Positions 51,015-59,518 are shown, numbered from the stretch's first letter. The stretch: 64,000 nt of DNA from Chryseobacterium camelliae (GCF_002770595.1 NZ_CP022986.1:1736001-1800000); one strand, 5' to 3'. The notes: generated from the sequence alone by a model not told the origin. Made by a program: numbers and translations.

Positions 51015-52070
51015 TTAATCTATTTTTTTTACCACTGCCTTTTCAGCTTCTTTACGGGTTCCGTCAAATCCGTCCACACCACTTACGGTTGTGTACTTCA
51101 GTACATATTTTTTACCCGGATTCAGTCGGTTGTAAACACTCTGGCACATAAGGGTAGCCTCATGGAATCCGCAAAGGATCAGCTTCAGTTTTCCAGGATA
51201 AGTATTGATGTCCCCGATGGCATAAACCCCGTCGATATTCGTCTGGTAATCCAAAGCATTGTTCACCACAATAGCATTTTTCTCAATATTCAGTCCCCAG
51301 TTGGCAATATCCCCTAATTTAGGCGTCAGCCCGAACAGCGGGATGAAATAATCCGTATCGATATCATAGGCTTCTTCCCCGTCTACCTGTACAGTGATCG
51401 CTTCCACTTTGCCGCCACCTTTAATAGCGGTAACTTCAGCCGGAGTAATAAGCTTTATTTTTCCCTGGTTTTTAAGTTCCTGTACTTTTTCCACGGAATC
51501 CAGGGCTCCTCTGAATTCATTTCTTCGGTGAATCAGGGTTACTTCACTGGCTACATTGGAAAGGAAGATACTCCAGTCCAGTGCAGAATCCCCTCCACCG
51601 GCAATCACCACTTTTTTATTTCTGAAATGTTCAGGCTCTTTTACAAAGTACTCAAGTCCTTTTTCTTCATAATCGGCAATATTGTCCAGTGCAGGTTTTC
51701 TCGGTTCAAAAGTCCCGAGTCCTCCGGCAATGGCTACAGCTTTAGCACGGTGAACTGTACCTTTATTGGTCACAACTTCAAACCATTCGTCATCCACTTT
51801 ATGTAATGTAACTGCCGTTTCCCCTAAGGTAAAACCTGGCTGGAACTGCCTGATCTGCTCCATTAAATTATCTACCAGGTCCCCTGCATTAACTGCCGGA
51901 TACCCCGGAATATCGAAAATAGGTTTCTTAGGATAAAGTTCTGCCAGCTGACCTCCAGGCTGCGGAAGAGCATCGATGATGTGGCATTTCATTTTCAGCA
52001 GACCTGCTTCAAATACAGCGAAAAGACCGGTTGGACCGGCTCCTATGATCAATATATCGGTTGTTATCAT
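51015..52070 (-). CDS. Ferredoxin--NADP reductase, thioredoxin-reductase-like type
   Basis: A 351-residue FAD/NAD(P)H flavoprotein. FAD loop is IIGAGPTGLFA (about 7-17) and the nucleotide loop is IAGGGDSALDW (about 165-175). YAIGDINTYPGK near 290-301 is the second FAD motif. It has no CxxC redox pair, which separates it from thioredoxin reductase and matches ferredoxin/flavodoxin reductases of the YumC type. The adjacent ferredoxin gene supports that reading. It would pass electrons between NADPH and ferredoxin. Confidence 0.9.
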   Translation of the reverse strand: MITTDILIIGAGPTGLFAVFEAGLLKMKCHIIDALPQPGGQLAELYPKKPIFDIPGYPAVNAGDLVDNLMEQIRQFQPGFTLGETAVTLHKVDDEWFEVVTNKGTVHRAKAVAIAGGLGTFEPRKPALDNIADYEEKGLEYFVKEPEHFRNKKVVIAGGGDSALDWSIFLSNVASEVTLIHRRNEFRGALDSVEKVQELKNQGKIKLITPAEVTAIKGGGKVEAITVQVDGEEAYDIDTDYFIPLFGLTPKLGDIANWGLNIEKNAIVVNNALDYQTNIDGVYAIGDINTYPGKLKLILCGFHEATLMCQSVYNRLNPGKKYVLKYTTVSGVDGFDGTRKEAEKAVVKKID

Positions 52071-52224
52071 AACAATAGGATAATTTAATTAAACGTTAGC
52101 TGCAAATTTACTAATTTTAATGCGAAGCTGATTTAACTCAGTCTAAATAAATAAATGAGATTTGTCAAATAAAAGGCTCATCAAGAGCCCCATGATTTGG
52201 CAGTGTTTTTGTAAAATTCTAATT

Positions 52225-52995
52225 ATGAAGAAATTATTAATATGCTTCGCATTATTTGCATGTTTTCTGGGCTATGGCCAGATTACCAATATTGCAGATG
52301 GTGAATCATTAACGTTCAGAATCCATTATGGTATCCTGAATGCCGGAACAGCTAACCTCACTACTAAAAAAACGATGTACAGGGGTACGCCTCATCTGTA
52401 TGTAAAAGGCAGCGGGCAGACCACGGGAGCTGTAAAAGCTTTTTTTAAAGTGGAAGATTTGTATGAGAGTTTCATCAATACCAATACGGAACTGCCGAGC
52501 TTTTATGTGAGGAATGTACGTGAAGGCGGTTATACGCAACATTTTGAAACAGCTTTCAACCATGATAACCAGACGCTTATCCTCACTGATAAAAAAAATC
52601 CGGCCAATGGTTCCAGAGTAATTAAATCCGTGAAGGGCGTACAGGATATGCTGTCATGTTTTTATTACCTGAGGAGCAAAACTCCGGCCCAGCTTAAGGT
52701 AGGAACTGTGATCAATATGAATGTATGGATTGACGATGAAATGTTTCCCTTCCAACTGAAAGTAGCAGGTACGGAAAACCTGAAGACCAAATTCGGTACG
52801 ATCAACTGCCTGAAGATTATTCCTTCCGTTAAAAGCGGCAGGGTGTTTAAGGAAGAAGAAGGCGTAACAATGTGGGTATCCAACGATGCCAACCATGTTC
52901 CGATGCTGCTGAAGGCCGAACTGGCTGTAGGATCCCTGAAGGCCAGCCTTGATGATTATAAAAACGTAAGATATCCGTTGAAATTTTCGAACTAG
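52225..52995 (+). CDS. DUF3108 exported protein
   Basis: A 256-residue protein with a signal peptide (about 1-19, ending LGYGQ). The domain begins with GESLTFRIHYGILNAGTANL (about 26-45), the DUF3108 opening, and ends with MWVSNDANHVPMLLKAELAVGSLKASL. It is probably a beta-rich periplasmic or outer-membrane protein; no enzyme motif is visible. Function unknown. The frame extends 21 codons upstream, but this ATG starts the signal peptide. A hairpin GGCTC-N5-GAGCC lies in its leader near 52173. Confidence 0.83.
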   Translation: MKKLLICFALFACFLGYGQITNIADGESLTFRIHYGILNAGTANLTTKKTMYRGTPHLYVKGSGQTTGAVKAFFKVEDLYESFINTNTELPSFYVRNVREGGYTQHFETAFNHDNQTLILTDKKNPANGSRVIKSVKGVQDMLSCFYYLRSKTPAQLKVGTVINMNVWIDDEMFPFQLKVAGTENLKTKFGTINCLKIIPSVKSGRVFKEEEGVTMWVSNDANHVPMLLKAELAVGSLKASLDDYKNVRYPLKFSN

Positions 52996-53015
52996 ACGCA
53001 ATTAGCTTATTATGT

Positions 53016-53043
53016 AAATGCCTGTTTTTAATAACAGGCATTT
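53016..53043 (+). terminator. Terminator of the DUF3108 gene
   Basis: Eleven-bp stem AAATGCCTGTT / AACAGGCATTT with a 6-nt loop, then TT. Confidence 0.85.
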
Positions 53044-53225
53044 TTCGTTGGCATTTATAAGGTTTTGTCCTTTATGGCCTGCTTAATTCCAGTGATGAAT
53101 ATTCAGCAATATATTTTCTGTAAGGTTCTTATAGGATATTATAAAAATACATATCTCTAATTCCGACATGTAATATTGCTCGCTGCATCAGTATCTAAGG
53201 TTTTTTGTTACTTCTATAAAAAACA

Positions 53226-53249
53226 AGCCTCCGGGAATCCCCGGAGGCT
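53226..53249 (-). terminator. Terminator on the minus strand
   Basis: Ten-bp stem AGCCTCCGGG / CCCGGAGGCT with a 4-nt loop, followed on the minus strand by TTGTTTTTT. No minus-strand protein gene precedes it, so it implies a non-coding transcript ending here. Confidence 0.8.
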
Positions 53250-53270
53250 GAAGTCAAAGTCTACACTTTT

Positions 53271-53283
53271 AATAGTTACTATT
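53271..53283. promoter_or_regulatory. Palindrome AATAGTnACTATT, copy A
   Basis: AATAGTTACTATT, 6-bp arms around one base. The same palindrome with a different centre base occurs 84 bp upstream of the kinase gene (56432-56444). Confidence 0.35.
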
Positions 53284-53326
53284 GTGATTTGTGACAACAA
53301 AGTTATTTCGTTTTAAAAGTACCTTT

Positions 53327-53350
53327 TACAGAGCTTTTCAGCTCTGTAAA
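53327..53350 (-). terminator. Hairpin at the left edge of repeat copy 1
   Basis: Stem TTTACAGAGC / GCTCTGTAAA around a short loop, followed on the minus strand by AAGGTACTTTT. A weaker terminator candidate than the others in this region. Confidence 0.5.
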
Positions 53351-53404
53351 GATACTTAAGGATTGGATTGATATTGGCTTTGTATTGTGATAGATGTGTT
53401 TTTT

Positions 53405-53557
53405 AGAAAAATCCTTACAGGGTTTTTACGCCCTGTAAGAACAATTGCACCACTTGTGTTTTTACCACCAAATTTCTACTACCTTTATGTTAAAATCAAA
53501 ATTTCTCTTTTAAACAGCATTGCCTTCGTCATTATTCGTCTGCTCTTTTGTTAATTC
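53405..53557 (-). ncRNA. Candidate small RNA, repeat copy 1
   Basis: On the minus strand TATCTTTG (53564-53557) matches the -7 consensus, with a TTTG 24 bp upstream, a longer gap than usual. About 115 bases later comes CTTACAGGG-N8-CCCTGTAAG (53439-53414) followed by GGATTTTTC, an intrinsic terminator. The intervening sequence has a 15-codon frame that is not kept in copy 2, so it is more likely non-coding. Role unknown; base-pairing regulation is one possibility. Confidence 0.5.
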
Positions 53558-53618
53558 AAAGATAGGAACATATCCTATAAAAAAACGACAAAAAGGCTTA
53601 GATACATATCGCTGAGTT

Positions 53619-53636
53619 TGTAGATATAATTCTACA
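53619..53636. promoter_or_regulatory. Palindrome TGTAGA-N6-TCTACA, repeat copy 1
   Basis: Dyad with exact 6-bp arms centred about 67 bp upstream of the candidate -7 box of copy 1. The same dyad, with the same centre sequence, is in copy 2. A dimeric regulator such as the adjacent NarL-type protein could bind it. Confidence 0.5.
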
Positions 53637-53707
53637 GAATAGCCGGAGCTTTTTAGCTGCTTAAGGATCGGATTGGTGTTGGGTTTGTGTTGTGACAGAT
53701 GTGTTTT

Positions 53708-53857
53708 TTAAAAAATCCTTACAGGGTTTTTACGCCCTGTAAGAATAATTGCATCACTTGTGTTTTTTACCACCAAATTTCTACTACCTTTATGTTAAAA
53801 TCAAAATTTCTTTTTTCAAACGGCATTAGCCTTCTTCATTATCCGCCTGCTCTTTTG
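53708..53857 (-). ncRNA. Candidate small RNA, repeat copy 2
   Basis: The minus-strand box reads TACCTTTA (53871-53864), one base from the -7 consensus, with TTTG again 24 bp upstream. The terminator CTTACAGGG-N8-CCCTGTAAG (53743-53718) is identical in its arms to copy 1 and is followed by GGATTTTTT. The hairpin and both flanks are conserved, while the short frame of copy 1 is broken here. Confidence 0.5.
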
Positions 53858-53925
53858 TTAGTATAAAGGTAGGAACAGATGGGGTAAAAAAACGACAAAA
53901 ACATTTAGATACATATCGCTGAGCC

Positions 53926-53943
53926 TGTAGATATAATTCTACA
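53926..53943. promoter_or_regulatory. Palindrome TGTAGA-N6-TCTACA, repeat copy 2
   Basis: Same dyad as in copy 1, here with 7-bp arms (CTGTAGA / TCTACAG). It lies 35 bases from the stop of the response regulator gene. Confidence 0.5.
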
Positions 53944-53977
53944 GAATAACCCAGATTCATTATACATCCGGAAACAG

Positions 53978-54619
53978 TCAGCTTTGTCTTACGATTTCAA
54001 TCAGTTCTACCAGATTATCGATATTGAGTTTATCGAAAATCCTTTTCTTCATTGTACTTACGGTATTCTGCTTGACATTGAGCAGATTGGCAATCTCGAG
54101 ATTACCATATCCTGAAGCATACATTCCGGCAATCTCTTTCTCTCTGTCGGTGAGGCATAGTAAAGGATCGATCAGATCCGGATTGCGAAGTGAGTTCATT
54201 AGCATCCTCTGCGTATCCTGGGAAATATATTCTCCGCAGGTAATCATTTTAAGGACTGCTTCTTTCACTTCTTCCTCTTCACTCATTTTACTGAGGAATC
54301 CGTCTGCACCGGCATTGATGAATTTAAGTGACTGTTTGTTCTCATCAGTACCCGTATAGATCAGGATTTTAATATCCGGCCTTATTTTTTTTACTTCCGG
54401 TAAGACATTCAGAAAATTCCCGTCGGGGAAACAGACATCTATAATGGCAATATCAATGGGATGGGTTTTAACGGTTTCTGTAATCTGCTGCAGGGTTGAA
54501 GCCTGATGCACCTTAAAGTCCGATGCTATTTCTTCGAGTATGAATATGATGCCCTGCCGTATGAGGCTGTGGTCATCCGCAAGGAGAAAGGTGATGGGTT
54601 TGTGATCCTTATGATTCAT
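53978..54619 (-). CDS. NarL/FixJ-type response regulator
   Basis: A 213-residue DNA-binding response regulator. Receiver domain about 1-125: LLADDHS (acid pocket), AIIDVCFPDG with phospho-acceptor Asp near 61, IYTGT switch and LSKMSEEEE with Lys near 111. A LuxR-type helix-turn-helix follows (LTDREKEIAGMYASGYGNLEIANLLNVKQNTVSTMKKRIFDKL in parts, about 155-200). Its start overlaps the kinase gene by 11 bases. Two identical palindromes lie in the repeat array just past its stop and are candidate targets. Confidence 0.93.
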   Translation of the reverse strand: MNHKDHKPITFLLADDHSLIRQGIIFILEEIASDFKVHQASTLQQITETVKTHPIDIAIIDVCFPDGNFLNVLPEVKKIRPDIKILIYTGTDENKQSLKFINAGADGFLSKMSEEEEVKEAVLKMITCGEYISQDTQRMLMNSLRNPDLIDPLLCLTDREKEIAGMYASGYGNLEIANLLNVKQNTVSTMKKRIFDKLNIDNLVELIEIVRQS

Positions 54620-56348
54620 GGTGTATGGTTAAATGGATATAGAAAGACACGGTGGTTCCTTTGTTACGTTTGCTGGTGACGGATATATTCCCGGGGTACA
54701 GTGCAATGAGCTGCTTGCAGAGGCTGAGCCCGAGACCGGCGCCCAGGTTTTCCACCTCATCAGAAATGATGCCCTGATAATAAGGTTCGAAAATCTTCTC
54801 AAGATCCGATTCTGAGATACCAACGCCTGTGTCACTGATTATGGTATGCATGGCTACGGTTGCCTCATTGACAGGCTCAGTATATACCGTCACTTTAATC
54901 TGTCCGTTCTCGGTAAATTTATTGGCATTTCCGATAATGTTCATATAGATCTGGTTGATCTTGGTATTATCTGAAAAAACCACAAGGTCCGGAGCGATCC
55001 TCTCATCTATGATAAACCGGTTGTTCCTGGTCTCAATATAAGGTTCTATGGACGCCAGTATGGAGGTAATTTCATCTTTAAGGTTAAAAACAGCCGGAAC
55101 CAGTTTATTTTCCACCTGATGGTTTTTGGTATACTCCAGGATCTGGTTAGCCTGCATCAGCAGCGTATTATTCGTGAAGCTTACGGATTTCAGATATTCT
55201 TTAATGCTATCGTCATTGGTTTTCTTATGGATCCTGTTGATAAAGATGCCGATGATCTTCAGAGGCGATCTCAGCTCATGGCTCAGCATGCCCAGGATCC
55301 TGTTTTTAAAGTTCAGGTGCTCCTGGATCTGTTCGTTTGCTGCATTCAGCCGGTACTCATAAATAAAAGCCATCCTGGTAAGATACATGATCAGTACAGA
55401 AACAATGAACATCAATACCATCAGACCTAAAATCAGGTAATTCCTGATCCTGTTGCTCATTGAATTCTGCCGGTCATACTCTTTCTGCAGTTCCGATTTT
55501 GAATTTTTAACGGCCTTATCATACATATTCATCAGCCCGCTCGCGCTCACAAACAGATGATCGAATACTCTGAAGAATTTTCCGTTGTCCTGCCTGTTTG
55601 TATTCAGGTTCACCTGGATTTTTCTTACCTGCTCGGTATAGTGGTTGTTCACCAGGTTCAGTATACTGTCGAAATCCGCTTTTATATTGGCTGCATTCTG
55701 CATTTCACGCTGTTTTACCATTACAACAGTGCTGTCTTTCCTGACATTGACTTTTCCTGATATGGCATCTCCCAGGCGGCCGAAAAACCCCTTTTTCTTA
55801 ATGGTGTCCGAAAAGGTTTTGGTCTGCACATCAAACTTATCGAAGTTATAATCCAGCTTATACCTCTGGATTTCCGGCAGTCTGGTCTTTAGCTTTAATC
55901 CGGACCCTCCTGAATACTGATAGGCAGAATCACTTAATGCCTTGAACTGATGGACCCGAGAAGAATCACTACGCTGTAACAGTGTAATGTCTTTAATTTC
56001 AGGGAACTGGTTGCCGTAACGGTTGATGCGGTCCACATTATTCCCCAGCCGGCTTACTGCCCCAAAATAAGACTGCAGGTATTTTTCATCCTGGCTTACC
56101 AGGTACTTCTGGAAGTAATCCTGTGCTGTCAGAAGTTCTTTTTTGGAAGTATCCGTTAAATTTCCCAGTGATTCCACTACTTTCAGCTGCTTCTCAATCA
56201 GGGAGAGGTTTTTCCTGTTGACGGTTTCATTATAGAAAAATCCGGCAATGATAAGCTGTATCAGCAAAATACAGACGATCAGCGAATAATGCACTATTTT
56301 GCGCCATCTGAAACTCAATGTTTTGGAATGATTATATTCATTTTTCAT
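54609..56348 (-). CDS. Membrane sensor histidine kinase
   Basis: A 579-residue kinase with two membrane helices (about 15-37 and 300-325) enclosing a large, mostly helical periplasmic sensor of about 260 residues. A HisKA domain follows (LGMLSHELRSPLKI, about 352-365) and then HATPase (IYMNIIGNANKFTENG; DTGVGISE; GAGLGLSL). It ends overlapping the response regulator gene, the expected partner. The sensor is rich in Lys, Asn and Gln with no motif I recognise, so the signal is unknown. The palindrome AATAGTnACTATT lies 84 bp upstream. Confidence 0.92.
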   Translation of the reverse strand: MKNEYNHSKTLSFRWRKIVHYSLIVCILLIQLIIAGFFYNETVNRKNLSLIEKQLKVVESLGNLTDTSKKELLTAQDYFQKYLVSQDEKYLQSYFGAVSRLGNNVDRINRYGNQFPEIKDITLLQRSDSSRVHQFKALSDSAYQYSGGSGLKLKTRLPEIQRYKLDYNFDKFDVQTKTFSDTIKKKGFFGRLGDAISGKVNVRKDSTVVMVKQREMQNAANIKADFDSILNLVNNHYTEQVRKIQVNLNTNRQDNGKFFRVFDHLFVSASGLMNMYDKAVKNSKSELQKEYDRQNSMSNRIRNYLILGLMVLMFIVSVLIMYLTRMAFIYEYRLNAANEQIQEHLNFKNRILGMLSHELRSPLKIIGIFINRIHKKTNDDSIKEYLKSVSFTNNTLLMQANQILEYTKNHQVENKLVPAVFNLKDEITSILASIEPYIETRNNRFIIDERIAPDLVVFSDNTKINQIYMNIIGNANKFTENGQIKVTVYTEPVNEATVAMHTIISDTGVGISESDLEKIFEPYYQGIISDEVENLGAGLGLSLCKQLIALYPGNISVTSKRNKGTTVSFYIHLTIHHES

Positions 56349-56431
56349 AATTTGTGTAGTTTTTTTGTTTGGTCCGGCCCATCTTCCGTCCCGGATCCTG
56401 CCTTCAATGTATCTTTCCTGAATCTTTTACC

Positions 56432-56444
56432 AATAGTCACTATT
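56432..56444. promoter_or_regulatory. Palindrome AATAGTnACTATT, copy B
   Basis: AATAGTCACTATT lies 84 bp upstream of the kinase ATG, a sensible operator position. Copy A is in the gene-free region at 53271. Confidence 0.4.
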
Positions 56445-56647
56445 CATGAGCGTGAAAGCAAACGGACCAGGTTCACGAAAGATTTACTGAAGACTTATCA
56501 TATAATCTTTAAATTTAAATAATTATTGGATAGTATCTCATAATTTTCAGATAATAATTTTCTATCAGTGATTAAAAAAAGGCCTCTCACGCTATCAGGA
56601 AGGTTGTTATTTCGGATTTATCAGGAAAATTATTCTATATAAACAAA

Positions 56648-56677
56648 GAAATCCCATGATTGGTTTCACAGGATTTC
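56648..56677 (-). terminator. Terminator of pheS
   Basis: Arms GAAATCC / GGATTTC enclose an inner TGA / TCA pairing, followed on the minus strand by TTTGTTT. Confidence 0.75.
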
Positions 56678-56698
56678 ATATATCATTTAAAAAATAAA

Positions 56699-57709
56699 TT
56701 ACAAAGTTTTGAACTGCTCCAACGTTCTGATATCATTTTCAAAGAACATCCTGATATCGCTCATCTGGTACAGCAGCATCACAATTCGTTCAATCCCCAT
56801 CCCGAAAGCATAGCCGGAATATTTTTCAGAGTCTATATTCACATTCTTCAGAACGGCAGGGTCTACCATTCCGCAACCCATGATTTCAAGCCACCCGGTG
56901 CCTTTGGTAATACGGTAATCCGTCTCGGAATTCAGCCCCCAGTATACATCAATCTCTGCACTTGGCTCGGTAAAAGGAAAGTATGACGGCCTCATCCTGA
57001 TTTTTGATTTCCCGAACAGCTCCGTAGTAAAGAACTGGATCGTCTGCTTCAGATCGGCAAAGCTTACATTCTCATCGATGTACAACCCTTCGATCTGATG
57101 GAAAATACAGTGCGAACGTGAAGATACCGCTTCATTCCTGAATACCCTTCCCGGAGATAAAATCCTTATCGGTGGCTGGTTTTCTTCCATGTAACGGATC
57201 TGTACGGAGGAAGTATGGGTCCTCAGAAGGATATCGGGATTCTGCTCAATGAAGAAAGTATCCTGCATATCCCTTGCCGGATGGTACTCAGGGAGGTTCA
57301 GGGCGGTAAAGTTATGCCAGTCGTCCTCAATCTCAGGTCCGTCTGCTACGGCAAACCCGATGGATTTAAAAATTTCGATAATCCTGTTTTTCACCAGGTT
57401 GATAGGATGCCTGGATCCTAAGTCCAGAGGAAAAGCAGGCCTTGTCAGGTCTTCTTTCTCTGTAACCAGGGAAGAGGCTGTAGCGTTTTTTAGGTCCTCA
57501 AGTTTTGCCTTAACAGCATCTTTCAGGGAATTAAGCTTAAGTCCGAATTCTTTCTTCTGGTCATTCGGAACTTCCTTGAACTTTTCAAAAAAATCGTTCA
57601 GGATCCCCTTTTTACCATTGTATTTAATCCGGAAGTTTTCAATTTCCTCTTTGGAAGCGGAATTAAAGCTGTTTACCTCAAGAAGCAGTTCTTCTATCTT
57701 TTCTATCAT
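56699..57709 (-). CDS. pheS: Phenylalanine--tRNA ligase alpha subunit
   Basis: A 336-residue class II aminoacyl-tRNA synthetase subunit that charges tRNA-Phe together with PheT. The N-terminal 85 residues form the tRNA-binding coiled coil. The catalytic core holds DTFFIE and [12 protein letters not shown] (motif 2 region, about 150-170), the [16 protein letters not shown] segment (about 194-209) and motif 3 [12 protein letters not shown] (about 308-319). Full length. PheT is not in this window, as is usual when the subunits are unlinked in Bacteroidetes. Confidence 0.96.
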   Translation of the reverse strand: MIEKIEELLLEVNSFNSASKEEIENFRIKYNGKKGILNDFFEKFKEVPNDQKKEFGLKLNSLKDAVKAKLEDLKNATASSLVTEKEDLTRPAFPLDLGSRHPINLVKNRIIEIFKSIGFAVADGPEIEDDWHNFTALNLPEYHPARDMQDTFFIEQNPDILLRTHTSSVQIRYMEENQPPIRILSPGRVFRNEAVSSRSHCIFHQIEGLYIDENVSFADLKQTIQFFTTELFGKSKIRMRPSYFPFTEPSAEIDVYWGLNSETDYRITKGTGWLEIMGCGMVDPAVLKNVNIDSEKYSGYAFGMGIERIVMLLYQMSDIRMFFENDIRTLEQFKTL

Positions 57710-57838
57710 TATCTTGCCCTTTCAAAATGTTTTGCAAAAATACGTTTTTCCGTTGAATATGTTTCCCAATCATATAAAAAATCTGCCCCTTTTGCGGAGA
57801 GGCAGACTTCAATCACTTATTTCACTTAAATAAAAAAA

Positions 57839-58510
57839 TTATTTCTTTTCTAAAGCTTTAACGTTGATCTGCAGGGTCACCTCGTTTTTAATGACACCAT
57901 TTTGGGCAGGAGCCTGGAACTTTACTCCGAACTCTTCCCGGCTGACATCCTTAGGTTCCGTGGCAATGCTTACTTCTCCTCCCTTCTTAACGGATACATT
58001 GGCTTTAAACTGCACCGGCCTGGTAATTCCTTTAATAGTCAGGTTACCATCCAGAAGCGTATTGTAATCTCCTTCTGCAACGGATGTCACTTTGGTAATT
58101 TCATAGGAAGCGGTTGGGAATTTATCCGTTTCAAAAAAGTCTCCGCTTTTCAGATGCCCGTTAAGTTTGTCCATCTGTGTTTTGTCATCCCTCAGATCTA
58201 CAGAGGTGAGGGAGTTCATGTCAGCTACAAATTTTCCGCTTTCCAGCTTACCGTCATGTACCGTCACATCGCCACTTTCAAACTTGATGGTCCCGAAATG
58301 GCTGGTACTTTCAGACTTGAAAATCTTGTATCCCTTCCACTCTATTCTGCTGTTCAGGGTATCCAGCGTATACTGGCTGCCATTTTTGGTGGTGGTTACT
58401 TCACTGCTTTCGCTGGCAACGGGCTTTTCTTTTTTACACGAAACTACCGTCGTAGCCGCAAAAAATACAGGAATGGCCCATATAAGCAGTTTTTTTCTCA
58501 TTTTTGTCAT
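57839..58510 (-). CDS. YceI-family lipoprotein
   Basis: A 223-residue lipoprotein: basic start, hydrophobic core and lipobox VVSC (Cys near residue 25), then a short linker and the YceI lipocalin-like domain (about 45-223; SRIEWKGYKIFKSESTSHFGTI in parts, and GNLTIKGITRPVQFKANV). Family members bind polyisoprenoid-type lipids in a beta-barrel. The frame extends upstream to 58576, but the signal begins at MTKMRKK. A second ATG lies three codons later. It is divergent from the ABC ATPase gene. Confidence 0.87.
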   Translation of the reverse strand: MTKMRKKLLIWAIPVFFAATTVVSCKKEKPVASESSEVTTTKNGSQYTLDTLNSRIEWKGYKIFKSESTSHFGTIKFESGDVTVHDGKLESGKFVADMNSLTSVDLRDDKTQMDKLNGHLKSGDFFETDKFPTASYEITKVTSVAEGDYNTLLDGNLTIKGITRPVQFKANVSVKKGGEVSIATEPKDVSREEFGVKFQAPAQNGVIKNEVTLQINVKALEKK

Positions 58511-58564
58511 GATTTTATTATCCCTGCTAAGATAATAAAAAAAATAGTTTTTTCCTAAAAACCT

Positions 58565-58572
58565 TACCTTTG
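58565..58572 (+). promoter_or_regulatory. Candidate -7 box (TACCTTTG) of the ABC ATPase gene
   Basis: TACCTTTG ends four bases before the ATG, so a transcript from here would be leaderless. No TTTG at the -33 spacing. Confidence 0.35.
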
Positions 58573-58576
58573 CCAT

Positions 58577-59518
58577 ATGCTATTAGAGATCAGCCACCTT
58601 AATTTTTCGTACTCGAAAGAGAGACCTCTTTTCCGGAACCTCAACCTGAAACTGGAAGAAGGGAAGATTGTTGCGCTTGCCGGAGAAAGCGGCTGCGGAA
58701 AGTCCACTTTACTGAATTTAATCTACGGGAAACTGGATTGGGAAAGCGGTGAAATTATTTTTGACGGACGGAAGCTTATGGGCCCGAAAGGAAACCTGGT
58801 TCCCGGTGAAGCGGAAATGAAGCTGGTTGCCCAGAATTTTGACCTGATGCCGTATGCTACGGTCGCAGAAAACGTCGGTAAATTTATCTCTAACATTAAT
58901 CTGGCCCATAAAAAAGCTACCGTTACCGAACTGCTTGAAGTGGTAGGCCTACAGGACTACGCCGGAATCCTGCCAAAATACCTGAGCGGAGGACAGCAGC
59001 AGCGGGTGGCTATTGCAAGAGCGCTTTCCGTACTCCCAAAACTCCTGATTCTTGATGAGCCTTTCAGCAACCTTGATTTCCCCAGGAAGATAGAGCTTCG
59101 TGAGCGGCTGTTCAGATATGTGAAGCAACACGGCATTTCGCTGATGATCTCTACGCATGAGCTTCAGGATGTCATGCCATGGCTGGACCGCATTGTGATC
59201 CTTCAGGAAGGAAGGCTGATCCAGAATGACCATCCCGAAGAAATTTACAGGCATCCTTATAATCCATACGTAGCAAGGCTCTTTGGCGAAGTGAACATAT
59301 TCAGTGAACAGGAACAGAAAGATTTAGGCATTCCTGAGTTTTTCTACTATCCCCATGAGATCGTCATCAATCATAACGGGCAGGAAGCCGAAGTACTGGA
59401 GAGCAGGTTTGCCGGAAACCATTACCGAACGATCATCAGGATCAACCATAAGGAGATGGTAATGGAAACAGGAGGTAAAATTCAGGAAAACCAGATCCGG
59501 ATTGCTTTCCGCAAATAA
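58577..59518 (+). CDS. ABC transporter ATP-binding protein
   Basis: A 313-residue ATPase. Walker A is AGESGCGKST (about 34-43), the signature is LSGGQQQRVAIARAL (about 136-150), Walker B is LLILDEPFSNLD (about 155-166) and the switch His is in STHELQD (about 194-200). The C-terminal 80 residues form a small beta domain as in PotA/FbpC-type importers. No permease or binding-protein gene is adjacent, so its partners are encoded elsewhere. Substrate unknown. Confidence 0.9.
   Translation: MLLEISHLNFSYSKERPLFRNLNLKLEEGKIVALAGESGCGKSTLLNLIYGKLDWESGEIIFDGRKLMGPKGNLVPGEAEMKLVAQNFDLMPYATVAENVGKFISNINLAHKKATVTELLEVVGLQDYAGILPKYLSGGQQQRVAIARALSVLPKLLILDEPFSNLDFPRKIELRERLFRYVKQHGISLMISTHELQDVMPWLDRIVILQEGRLIQNDHPEEIYRHPYNPYVARLFGEVNIFSEQEQKDLGIPEFFYYPHEIVINHNGQEAEVLESRFAGNHYRTIIRINHKEMVMETGGKIQENQIRIAFRK

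Larger units (their letters stand above)
53332..53641 (-). repeat. Tandem repeat, copy 1 (about 305 bp)
   Basis: Direct repeat of the unit at 53646-53948, with offsets of 304-307 bp at several anchor points (CTTAAGGAT, the CTTACAGGG hairpin, GATACATATCGCTGAG). Most differences are single substitutions. On the minus strand each copy reads palindrome, promoter-like box, about 140 bases, terminator. Confidence 0.85.
53646..53948 (-). repeat. Tandem repeat, copy 2 (about 305 bp)
   Basis: Second unit of the tandem duplication. It starts right after copy 1 and ends 29 bases before the stop of the response regulator gene. Promoter-box, hairpin and palindrome positions match copy 1. Confidence 0.85.
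53044..53977. other. Gene-free region with tandem repeats and minus-strand terminators
   Basis: Over 900 bp lack a credible protein gene. The right two thirds are two tandem copies of about 305 bp, each with a palindrome, a promoter-like box and a terminator on the minus strand. The left third holds two further hairpins with minus-strand terminator character and a small palindrome. Taken together it looks like an array of minus-strand small RNA units downstream of the NarL-type regulator gene. Confidence 0.6.
56349..56698. other. Intergenic region between pheS and the kinase gene
   Basis: A 350-bp gap with a palindrome near the kinase (listed) and the pheS terminator at the other end. It is AT-rich with no supported gene. 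No complete consensus promoter was seen for the kinase. Confidence 0.5.

Noticed and set aside
53499..53546. A 15-codon frame (MTKAMLFKREILILT) inside repeat copy 1
   Set aside because: The matching position in repeat copy 2 has an indel and stops after seven codons, so the frame is not conserved between the two copies.
53332..53948. CRISPR array
   Set aside because: There are only two long copies with no regular short repeat and spacer pattern, and no cas genes in the window.
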